Below, one piece after another: positions 12,901 through 20,384 of a DNA stretch of 64,000 nt (position 1 is its first letter; the number at the start of each line of letters is the position of its first letter). The notes beneath the pieces are model-generated. The model searched no databases and was not told the DNA's origin. It saw only the letters and a list, made by a program, of their open reading frames with translations. The stretch covers positions 1,674,001 to 1,738,000 of the forward strand of contig NC_082600.1 in assembly GCF_030936135.1 (NCBI RefSeq), in the 5' to 3' direction. The stretch comes from Gavia stellata. Lineage: Eukaryota; Chordata; Aves; Gaviiformes; Gaviidae. A program made the position numbers and the translations under genes.

Positions 12901-15900
12901 TGCCCCTGCTGCGTGGGGTAGCTGCTGAGCAAATGACTCTCCAAAGCAGATCCTTAGCCAAGTGCTTGGCCTATTACATACAGTATCGTTATGCACTAAT
13001 TCTGTCTGCTCCTAAAAATGCCAGTGAAACATTGCTGGATTATCATAACGGAGCTTCTTTCTAATTGTAGACTTCTTATCCTGGCTGCTCCCGGCTTGGT
13101 TCGGTTCTGTCACACCTGCTGCGTTCCCCCTCCACATGAACGCTGCACAGTGCTCAGCTGAGACTGCGTGTGTCACAGGGTGTGGAATCTGCCTTTCTTC
13201 ATGCAAAACCGCAACTTGCCCCAAGTGTGCAAGTGTGGTGGTTCAGAGTCCTTCCCCCTGTGCAGAGACACGCAAAGGAGATACTCCTGTCTGTAATTCC
13301 AACCAGTTTGATAGTAGTATTAGCGAGCGAGTCTTGCTTCTATTGTGCTACTACAATTAATATTCCCATTCAAAACTTTTTGGTGTCGAATCATGGGTCT
13401 GACCGAGATCTGAGTGTACACTTGTTCCAGACACAGCTACGAACACGCAGGGCCCCAGCGTCGGGCCCTCCAGGGAAGTAGCTCAGGAACTGCAGAGTGT
13501 GTTCAGCAGGGGAGGGTCTGAGAGGTGTGAGAAGCCCCACGGCCCCGCAGTACTTGTGCGTAGGATCGATGGAATGCGCAAAGTGCATTTATGGAGAGGA
13601 GCAAAATCATTACAGTGTTTCAAAGCTTACTGGGTTTGGTTTTCCCCCCCACAGATTCCAGAGCAAGACCAGACTTACGTAGAAGACAGTTTCTGTGTTG
13701 GAGAGGAGGAAGAGGAAACTTGCCAAAAAAGTGAATCTAGTGAGGAAGAAGTGTGCGTTAATTTTGACCTCTTAAATAATGAGAGTTTTACTAGCGGAAG
13801 AAAACAATACCTCACTCGCCGCAGAAAAAAATTAAACCGGGCTGGGATGGAAGAGAACTACTCTGTCCCAACGCAAAAGAAGAAACCATCCCGAATCATT
13901 GTTCTCAGTGATTCCAGCGGGGAGGAAACAAGTGTCAGCAACGAGAAGCCTATGAAAACAGACTGCTTCTCGGCAGAAAAGGAAAATACTAAGTTACCCA
14001 AGTCATTGCCTTCAGTCTCTTCTGCGCAGCACAAAAAAATTGCTGGGGAAACCAGTGTTCATCAGTCTGCAGGGAGTAAGAGCGAGATGCTTCTCGGCTT
14101 GAAAGCTTCAGTATCTGAAATGCTGGATTTTCACCCAGAGCATCAAGTCAAGAGCACACGCTTTCCACCAGCTGTCACTGGTTCTGATTTGGGGAAAGAG
14201 GATCTCCAGGCTCCCACTGAGGTCAGTGTCAATTCCTCTCACCTCACGTTTTGCTAAAGAATCCCACGCGGTGGGAACCTCTCCTGGTGCCTTCTTTTGA
14301 GGGCTGTCAGCAATAGAGCAGCAAGAGTGAGTGTGCTTCTGGTGATAAAGGAGCTGGTCCATTCTGCATGTACTGCTTTACATCGTCTCCCTTTTCTTTG
14401 GTATAGGAAGCTTTTGTACTCACAGGGTAACTTGGAGAGTATCTTAGCAGTCAATAAATAAAAATTGGGGATTAGATACTGTCTTGAGTCTGACAGTCAT
14501 GGAGGAGTATGGATCTATTTCAAATAGCAGAGTGTGTCCGCTAATTCTTTGTTTTTTGTAGTTGTAAAATACTTGTTCACTGTCCTAAATTAAGACCCTT
14601 CATAGTCGGAGGTTGGATTCCCGATCTCTCTCACTCTTCTGCCTGACTTCCGTCATTTACAGTATTCAGTTTTTGTTGAACTCATTAGCGAAGGCTGCTT
14701 GCTTTTGTCATTCAAGCTGCTAAATAATTAGATCAACTAATCTGGGAGGTTGTTTATAGGGGATTAACTTCTTAATCTGGAAGTGTTTATGCTTTGCAAT
14801 GTCAAAAAATATGCTTTTTTTAAAAGATTTTATTAATTGGATTTTTGAAAAAAAAAAAAGTGGAATAAAGTGTATCTGTTAAGCATCAGTATTTGAAAAA
14901 CATTTTTTATTGGCCTGTTGTTCTTTGGCCTTATGATTCTGTGCTCTCTTAGAAATACTGTGTGATTTTCAACGTTTACAGGTGGAAAGTTCTTTGAAGA
15001 ACACCTGTAGGAGCACTTCAATTCCAACTTGTTCTGCTTCCACAAACCCCTCCTCAGCTACAGCTCTGTTTTCCCGTGACCCTCTGGAGAAAAACCCTTC
15101 ACTCTGTGTTCTGGTAGACAGTCGTGAGATCTCCTCTGGAGCAGAGGTTATTTCTTGCTTGAAGGCAGTTCACGGAGTGAAGGTGCAGGTTTGCTCGCTG
15201 AGCAGCGGCGATTACATCGTGAGCAACCGCATGGCAGTGGAAAGGAAATTCCTGTCGGAACTACTGAACTCTGTGAACAGGACTAAAGTCACCCAGCGGA
15301 TCCAGCGCCTGCAGAGCGTGTTTGAGAGAGTATGTGTGATTGTGGAAAAGGACAGGATTAAAACAGGTAGGTGTTTGCAGGTGGGGGCAGCGTGGGGACG
15401 CATTGGTCTGCTCAAGGCTTGCACTGGCCACACTGGCTTTGTGTGTAATATAGGACAGAAAGTAGACTGAAAACCTGTATTTTAGTCTCTGTAGGAGTGT
15501 TACATTAATAAGGTCACCAGCCAAACATTAAAACTTGTTTTGCTTTTGAGGGCCATTTAATATAGGCAGAGATAAACAGCTGGATCCAGAGGGATACATT
15601 GCTTACTAATTACTGAGGCAGGGAAAAGCAAGTTAACACAAATGTTATTAACTGACCGTATTAATATGTATGTGCAGGAAAACCCAACTTTGAGACAGAT
15701 TTCAACAAAGGTGAGAACAGCAGAATAAAGGAACAAGCACAATCTTATCTATGCTTGACACTAAAATAATAGTCGACTAAAGAAAAATGTTTTTTCTAGC
15801 AGTAACCTAACAAGTGGTGTCTGTCAAACTGTATAGGAAAATCCTCAGGGTTTAGAACCAGCGAGAACAGTTGCCTGCTTGAGCACACCATCCCACGTAT

Positions 15901-17826
15901 TAAGTCTACCTCCAAATCGTAGACACCAAACCATGCAGTGGCTGCTGCCTGAGCAAGCAGAAGATAGTCAGCTGAATGCACTCAGTTTTTAGAAAAAGAC
16001 AAAAAGAGCTCTCCTACAAAGAGTTGCTTTGGGAAGGCTGTGTTTAAGCTATTGCCTTGTGTCACAAAGCACAGAGTAGCGGAGTCTCAAAGACGCCTCC
16101 TGACTTCATTAAATATTTGTGGAAAATTCAAGACTATTTCTTTAATTTATATAGTTTGGACAAGCCATTTGTTTTAATCCTAAGATCCAAATTATGCAGT
16201 CAAACGATTTTACTAAAGCTGTCTATTCTCAGTGCCATTTAGAAAACAATTGAGAGGTCTTGCTTGCACCTGCTTCACAGAAGATGGAACTAGAGCTCAC
16301 ACCTCCAATTAAATTACAGATGTTCTGGGATATAAAACTCCACTATTGAAATCAAATCATTGGGGATGCAGCTTTGTTTTTGTGAGATAGATAAATCTAA
16401 TTTATTGATGGTTCAGCTATGGAAACAATGGTAGAATTGCTCACTGAAGACGTAGCTTCTCTGTGGGAGCTGTAGATAAGTGGATTGCGTTTGAGCTGCC
16501 TTTTTACCCCACTGCTGACGGTGTCAGTCATTTTCATCGGTTTTGTCCAGTTTTTCTCATGACGCTGTTTCCACTGTGCTGCTGGTTTCTGGTTTGACAG
16601 TGTTCAAGTGCATTCTTACTTTTATAGCTTTACCAAACCTCTTCTGATTTCATCACTTACTTATCACGTGTTCCTTTCAGTCCTCTCTCCTAATGACATT
16701 TAATTTGCAATTTCAGTGTTTAATTCCTAAACTCTACCTCTCAAATAACCGACTAAATCCTGCTCCTATGACCCCTCCTGCCTCCTTTCCTTGAGATGAT
16801 CTCCCTCAGCTTGTTTTCAGTTGTGAGTTCTCAAAGCACAGGATCTTTGAGCTGTTTTGCTTTGGGAGCGAGTCACATTAGATTTTTCACAGAAATTTAG
16901 CACTTAAATCTCACTGAGTTTTCTGTATTTTTCACTCTGCAGGAGAAACGTCACGATTTTTCCAGAGGACGCAGTACTACGACAGTGTGCTCTCAGCCTT
17001 GGTCCAGGCTGGGGTCCGAATTCTTTTTAGCTCTTGCCAAGAGGAAACTGCCGGTTTGCTGAAAGACCTGGTTTTGGTGGAGCAAAGAAAAAATGCCGCC
17101 ATTCGCGTGCCCACGGAGGTGGAGGGTCACAAACGGGACATGCTCAACTTCTACTTGAGTATTCCTAATCTCAGCTACCTGGCTGCTCTCAATATGTGCC
17201 ATTACTTTGACTCCGTGAAGAAGATGGCCAACAGGTAACAACGAAGATGATAGATAGACATATGCACGTGCTTTGAGGCCTGCTTTCCTTTCACTCCTCT
17301 GTCTCATCTGGGACCTCCTGGGGGGTAGTCGGTCAGGGAGATCCTTTGTGCCCTTCTGTTACTGCCAGAGCTCCCCAGGAGCTTTCCCATCTCTCCACCA
17401 GTCCTGCTCTTTACACATTTCTCAGTCTCTTCAAGCTGAGCAGACCAGGGTGATGACACAGGCTCTGCTTCCACCATCCCTCCTACTGCCTTGCCTTTTC
17501 CTTTCCCCTTTCATGGCGCTCTGTTTTCTCTGCAGCTCTCTGGGCTTATGTAGTCTGGTGTGCTCACAGCCCTCAGAAACCTGGAGCGAGGTGACCGCCA
17601 GTGGCTCGTGGTGTTCCTTTGCTCTCTTCACACTGGACACTTCTTCCCTGCTGGCACTCTCTCCTTCATCTCTTACAGCTCCCCGTTGGACATCGCCACC
17701 GGTGCCCAGGTCAGCCAGCAGAAGGCAGAGGAGATCTACCGCTACCTCCACTACGGTTTTGACGTGCAGATGCTGCCTGAGAACCTCTACACCAAGGGGA
17801 GAAACAATGCAGCTGCCAAGAGCTGA
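1938..17826 (+). CDS. FANCM: FANCM, Fanconi anemia complementation group M (3' part, ten coding exons)
   Basis: FANCM is a nuclear DNA translocase and scaffold. It binds branched DNA and stalled forks, recruits the Fanconi core complex and the BLM-TOP3A-RMI complex, and promotes interstrand-crosslink repair. Only the part after the helicase is present: exons 1938-3930, 5886-5965, 6077-6145, 6694-6831, 10497-10653, 12037-12143, 13655-14221, 14982-15366, 16943-17234 and 17679-17826. All junctions are GT-AG and phases join without a stop, giving 1311 residues. In this partial numbering the RMI-binding MM2 motif is near 455-480, acidic linkers follow, the ERCC4-like nuclease fold is about 1078-1215 and the helix-hairpin-helix about 1225-1295. 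Ten exons equals the number after human exon 13, and the first codons (GDCSYELE) match the human exon 14 start as I remember it. The N-terminal DEAH helicase lies outside the window. Identification is very secure; exon edges are inferred from splice signals. Confidence 0.97.
3931..5885 (+). other. FANCM: FANCM intron
   Basis: The donor is GTAGGG at 3931 and the acceptor is TTCTGTAG ending at 5885. The intron is AT-rich. It holds a 16-base A run at 4953-4968 followed by an A/C-rich stretch to about 5010. The open frames at 5052-5351 (-) and 5423-5767 (+) look like chance frames. No transposon is recognised. Confidence 0.7.
5886..5965 (+). CDS. FANCM: FANCM exon, acidic/basic linker
   Basis: This 80 nt exon enters in phase 1 and leaves in phase 0, with donor GAT|GTGAGT. 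It encodes a Ser/Glu-rich acidic start ([14 protein letters not shown]) followed by a lysine-rich stretch. That matches the human linker, which reads SEDDEIFRRKVKR in my recall. Confidence 0.93.
6077..6145 (+). CDS. FANCM: FANCM exon, basic linker
   Basis: This symmetric 69 nt exon (phase 0 to 0) has an acceptor ending ACATAG and donor GTG|GTTAGT. It encodes [18 protein letters not shown] and a short tail. The [10 protein letters not shown] stretch is a likely nuclear-localisation-type basic patch and corresponds to SPLHAVKKRR in human FANCM. Confidence 0.93.
6146..6693 (+). other. FANCM: FANCM intron, nothing recognised
   Basis: A 548 bp AT-rich intron bounded by GTTAGT and CTCTAG. The overlapping open frames are short and unsupported. 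Confidence 0.75.
6694..6831 (+). CDS. FANCM: FANCM exon, Ser/Lys-rich linker
   Basis: This 138 nt exon (phase 0 to 0) has acceptor CCTCTAG and donor AAG|GTATGT. It begins [11 protein letters not shown], like the human SELSSSDESENF segment, and ends in a lysine-rich stretch. It is probably disordered. Confidence 0.92.
6832..10496 (+). other. FANCM: FANCM intron with one CR1 copy
   Basis: A 3.7 kb intron. It carries a CR1 fragment at about 7585-8606, listed separately. After it, 8740-8830 is AT-rich with repeated TTTTTAATATTT blocks. The remainder to 10496 shows no gene, RNA gene or further transposon I recognise. Confidence 0.75.
7585..8606 (+). mobile_element. CR1 LINE fragment (reverse transcriptase region, lacks 3' end)
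   Basis: The segment encodes broken pieces of CR1 ORF2. These include the [14 protein letters not shown] block at about 7700, [27 protein letters not shown], and the later [14 protein letters not shown] and [19 protein letters not shown] blocks. In-frame stops and shifts occur near 7747 and 8200. The usual FADDTK catalytic box reads FADGTK, so the copy is inactive. It stops at GDLINA and lacks the last few hundred bases and the terminal ATTCTATG-type repeat that normal CR1 copies keep. Orientation is the same as FANCM. Confidence 0.92.
10497..10653 (+). CDS. FANCM: FANCM exon, acidic segment
   Basis: This 157 nt exon enters in phase 0 and leaves in phase 1, with acceptor TTTTTTAG and donor AATG|GTGAAT. 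It encodes [19 protein letters not shown] and an acidic serine-rich run ending [18 protein letters not shown]. This closely follows the human ARKFLDDEAELSEEDAEY segment. Confidence 0.96.
10654..12036 (+). other. FANCM: FANCM intron with a CR1 3' fragment
   Basis: A 1.4 kb intron. A CR1 3' fragment occupies about 11053-11425. The flanks hold only short unsupported open frames. Confidence 0.8.
11053..11425 (+). mobile_element. CR1 LINE, 5'-truncated 3' end
   Basis: The fragment begins in the [12 protein letters not shown] region. It continues through [40 protein letters not shown] and the stop after ALWDMV. It ends with the CR1 3' untranslated signature: TTGGATTTGATGACCTTACA, then GGTCTTTTCCAACC and GTGATTCTGTGA. 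It overlaps by about 40 bases in consensus position with the end of the 7585-8606 copy. The two are therefore separate insertions, not one element split apart. Confidence 0.93.
12037..12143 (+). CDS. FANCM: FANCM exon
   Basis: This 107 nt exon enters in phase 1 and leaves in phase 0, with acceptor TTAATTCAG and donor CAG|GTATGA. It encodes [20 protein letters not shown] and a tail ending FNNMEIFSQ. It aligns directly with the human SEMRAIYMKSLRSP segment. Confidence 0.96.
12144..13654 (+). other. FANCM: FANCM intron, nothing recognised
   Basis: A 1.5 kb intron. Several Cys-rich or basic open frames between 12750 and 13600 lack splice signals and recognisable homology. The open frame of the next exon extends upstream to 13499, but the pyrimidine tract and AG at 13653-13654 mark 13655 as the exon start. 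Confidence 0.75.
13655..14221 (+). CDS. FANCM: FANCM exon with acidic patch and SIM-like motif
   Basis: This 567 nt exon (phase 0 to 0) has an acceptor of seven C residues then ACAG, and donor GAG|GTCAGT. It starts [20 protein letters not shown], nearly identical to human FANCM, and continues [12 protein letters not shown]. At 13892-13927 it encodes [12 protein letters not shown], a hydrophobic core followed by acidic and serine residues that resembles a SUMO-interacting motif. The rest is low-conservation linker before the nuclease fold. Confidence 0.97.
14222..14981 (+). other. FANCM: FANCM intron, nothing recognised
   Basis: A 760 bp intron bounded by GTCAGT and TTTACAG. It contains A- and T-rich runs near 14820-14870 and nothing else I recognise. 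Confidence 0.75.
14982..15366 (+). CDS. FANCM: FANCM exon, N-terminal part of ERCC4-like nuclease domain
   Basis: This 385 nt exon enters in phase 0 and leaves in phase 1, with acceptor TTTACAG and donor ACAG|GTAGGT. After a short linker it encodes the start of the XPF/MUS81-type nuclease fold. VDSREISSG is at 15114-15140, SGDYIVSNR at 15204-15230 and [11 protein letters not shown] at 15234-15266. VDxRE, GDY and ERK are all present; the final position of the GDXnERKX3D signature is Glu instead of Asp. The exon ends [16 protein letters not shown]. Confidence 0.97.
15367..16942 (+). other. FANCM: FANCM intron, nothing recognised
   Basis: A 1.6 kb intron. No transposon, RNA gene or supported exon is visible on either strand. 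Confidence 0.75.
16943..17234 (+). CDS. FANCM: FANCM exon, C-terminal nuclease fold and first part of (HhH)2
   Basis: This 292 nt exon enters in phase 1 and leaves in phase 2, with acceptor CTCTGCAG and donor ACAG|GTAACA. It encodes [20 protein letters not shown], then [17 protein letters not shown] and VEQRKN. These are close to identical to human FANCM. The helix-hairpin-helix begins at [20 protein letters not shown]. This region pairs with FAAP24 and binds DNA in human cells. Confidence 0.98.
17235..17678 (+). other. FANCM: Last FANCM intron
   Basis: A 444 bp C/T-rich intron ending in TTACAG. A 204-codon open frame at 17273-17887 crosses this intron and the last exon in the wrong frame, so it is not coding. 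Confidence 0.8.
17679..17826 (+). CDS. FANCM: FANCM terminal coding exon
   Basis: The last 148 coding nt enter in phase 2 and end at TGA 17824-17826. They complete the second helix-hairpin-helix with [20 protein letters not shown], then MLPENL. The short lysine-containing tail ends NAAAKS. Confidence 0.97.
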
Positions 17827-17940
17827 GGGGAGGGAAACTTGGTTTCTGGACCCCCCATGCTGTTTTCTTTTAACTGCACTTTATTGAGTTTTGATCCACT
17901 GTAAAATATGTAAATAAATCCTTACAGAAACATCAGGGGC
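17827..17940 (+). other. FANCM: FANCM 3' UTR
   Basis: A short 3' untranslated region between the stop codon and the first good poly(A) signal, about 90-110 bases. Longer isoforms cannot be excluded. Confidence 0.7.
17913..17918 (+). terminator. FANCM: FANCM poly(A) signal AATAAA
   Basis: A canonical AATAAA hexamer lies 87 bases after the stop codon. A GT/TG-rich stretch follows around 17940-17970. Confidence 0.8.
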
Positions 17941-19859
17941 TCTTGGCAGGCTATGTCTACTTCTGTTTGTCACCTAGCACCAGGCGCTGTCTGCCGGGCA
18001 CGCTTCCTGGCTGTGGGTAGGGGTGAATGCCGGGAGTAAGGCACCTGGCTCTGGGGTTTGTGTTTGCTGAGCATCATCAGTCCAAAACACCTTTAAAAAT
18101 GAGAATAAGGGCTGAAGTGTTTCAGCAAAGTAAAGCTTCCTGACTTAGGCTGAAAGGTGGTGACAGAGGGGAAGGAGCCTACCCACAGTTACTTCCATTT
18201 ACTGCAAGACTAGTACCCAGGTTTGCTAGAACAGTGAACTGCCAAATGTTCCTTATTCTTCTTGCCCAGAACACTGAAGGTTTTAGTAGGTTTGAAGTAG
18301 AGATGGAATCACAGAATCACTAAGGTTGGAAAAGACCTGTAACATCAAGTCCAACCACCAACCAACTCTACCGTGCCCACTAAACCATGTCCCGCAGTGC
18401 CTCATCCAGACATTCCTTGAACACCTCCAGTGATGGTGACTCCACCACCTCCCTGGGCAGCCTCTTCCAGTGTCCCACCACTCTCTCAGCAAAGAAATTT
18501 TTCCTAATATCCAGCCTGAACCTCCCCTGGCGCAACTTGAGGCCATTTCCTCTTGTCCTATCACTAGTCACTTGGGAGAAGAGTCCAACACCCACCTCAC
18601 CACAACCCCCTTTCAGGCAGTTGTAGAGAGCGATGAGGTCTCCCCTCAGCCTCCTCTTCTCCAGGCTAAACAACCCCAGTTCCCTCAGCCGCTCCTCATC
18701 AGACTTGTGCTCCAGACCCCTCACCAGCTCCATCGCCCTTCTCTGGACACGCTCCAGCACCTCAATGTCCTTCTTGGAGTGAGGGGCCCAAAACTGAACA
18801 CAGCATTCGAGGTGCGGCCTCACCAGCGCCGAGTACAGGGGCACGATCCCCTCCCTGCTCCTGCTGCCCACACCATTTCTGATACAAGCCAGGATGCCGT
18901 TGGCCTTCTTGGCCACCTGGGCACACTGCTGGCTCATCTTCAGCCGGCTGTCGACCAACACCCCCAGGTCCTTTTCTGCGGGGGAGCTTTCCAGCCACTT
19001 GTCCCCAAGCCTGTAGCATTGCATGGGGTTGTTGTGACCCAAGTGTAGGACCCGGCACTTGGCCTTGTTGAACCTCATACCATTGGCCTGGGCCCATCGA
19101 TCCAGCCTGTCCAGATCCCTCTGCAGAGCCTTCCTGCCCTCCAGCAGATCAACACTCCCGCCCAACTTGGTGTCATCTGCAAACTTACTGAGGGATCACT
19201 CGATCCCCTCATCCAGATCATCAATAAAGATATTAAACAAGTCCCCTGGGGGACTCCGCTTGTGACCGGCCACCAACTGGATTTCGCTCCATTCACAGCT
19301 CTGGGCTCGGCCATCCAGCCAGTTTTTTACCCAGCGAAGAGTGCACCTGTCTGAGCCACGAGTCACCAGCTTCTCCAGGAGAATGCTGTGGGAGACAGTG
19401 TAAGTACATACCTTCCCTTGTTCTCGGGCAGCCTCACAGCTGCCTTCTCCTCCTCTCTGCTCTCGGCCCCACCCCACGACCACTGCTCCACCGCTCCCTC
19501 CTGCTCTGCCTGCAGCTGGAGGTGACTCCCCCGCTGAAGCCCTCCTGCAGCACAGGGCCCGGCCACAGCTTGCTGCTGCCACACTGTGGCGGTTTAGTCC
19601 TTCCTCTCCTTTTCTGGAGTGTGTTGATGAACCGGCCAGCACAGCAGTGAGGGAAATGAACCCAGATAAAGGGGTGGGGGTCTACTGTAGACCAGCCACA
19701 GGCTGGATGTCAGCCCTGCGTGCCTATTTAAAAACAAAACAGAAGATGAAAACATGCAGGCCCAGATAGCTGAAACAAGACTGAGAGGTAGGTTGCGAAT
19801 CCTGCTTCTTCCCCTGCAAAAAGTCTGATTCATACGTGAGTAAAATAAGCTTGTCCTTT
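17941..19859. other. FANCM-MIS18BP1 tail-to-tail intergenic gap
   Basis: About 1.9 kb separates the two converging 3' ends. Most of it (about 18306-19400) is a CR1 copy. The remaining 19405-19850 is C-rich unique sequence with no gene recognised. Confidence 0.8.
18306..19400 (-). mobile_element. CR1 LINE, 5'-truncated with intact 3' end
   Basis: On the - strand, a 262-codon frame (19165 to 18380, stop included) encodes CR1 ORF2 C-terminal blocks: [60 protein letters not shown] and [20 protein letters not shown]. The 3' end reads CAAGTCCAACCACC-type signature on the + strand beside 18306-18360. Upstream, the frame breaks at the GVPQG block with a short deletion, so the copy is dead. Homology starts in the SHSILLEKL region near 19400. 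Confidence 0.95.
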
Positions 19860-19865
19860 TTTATT
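19860..19865 (-). terminator. MIS18BP1: MIS18BP1 distal poly(A) signal (candidate)
   Basis: An AATAAA hexamer on the - strand (TTTATT on +), about 425 bases past the stop codon. It is one of two candidates. Confidence 0.45.
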
Positions 19866-20289
19866 ACATTAAAGAGGTGTAAAAATTCAAACTCTCAGTA
19901 GAGGAAATTAAAAAACAATTAGTTACAGATGGTACCATTATAAATTTATTGTACAGCCATATTTCAGAAAGATATTTTATCTTAAAATGAATGAGAACTT
20001 GCCAGTAATTGGTATCAGAGTACATTTCTCCCTCCCCCAGGAAAAACAGGGCAATGGAAAGGAAGAGCCTGGGCAAGAAAGTGCCCCTTTATACACATGG
20101 AAAATGACGAACGTTGCTGGACAGGCAGCAAGATGGGAATGGTGTTAAAACACATAAAACCACTGCAGGTCAAGGTTTCCAAACTGAACTCTCAACAGCA
20201 CAGGAACACCATCTCAGAGGGGCAGCCAAACCCCTTTGCTCCATACGAGAGGCGCGTAAGTGTTGAACTAATGAAATCCACAAAGTTCA
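19866..20289 (-). other. MIS18BP1: MIS18BP1 3' UTR
   Basis: This sequence follows the stop codon (20290-20292) up to the two candidate poly(A) signals. It has no splice signals or recognised repeat. The length depends on which hexamer is used. Confidence 0.6.
19945..19950 (-). terminator. MIS18BP1: MIS18BP1 proximal poly(A) signal (candidate)
   Basis: An AATAAA hexamer on the - strand, about 340 bases past the stop codon, in an AT-rich context. Confidence 0.5.
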
Positions 20290-20384
20290 TTAAACAGAAA
20301 AATAGGAATCATCCTCTTCTTCATCCGATGAGTCTACTGCCTCAGCCACAAAGAGCTTCCCTACAACAGATGCCTGTTTCACTT
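20290..20384 (-). CDS. MIS18BP1: MIS18BP1 coding exon 16 (terminal)
   Basis: This exon enters in phase 1 after acceptor ATATTGCAG. It encodes [20 protein letters not shown] followed by an acidic run and DSYFSV, with TAA at 20290-20292. The acidic serine-rich tail looks like a CK2-type phospho-region (inference). Confidence 0.93.

Noticed and set aside
13136..13481. Cys-rich open frames in a FANCM intron
   Set aside because: No splice support and no recognised zinc-binding spacing; chance frames.
17273..17887. 204-codon open frame overlapping the FANCM 3' end
   Set aside because: It runs in a different frame across the last intron and terminal exon and is C/T-rich. The real frame is fixed by the helix-hairpin-helix sequence.
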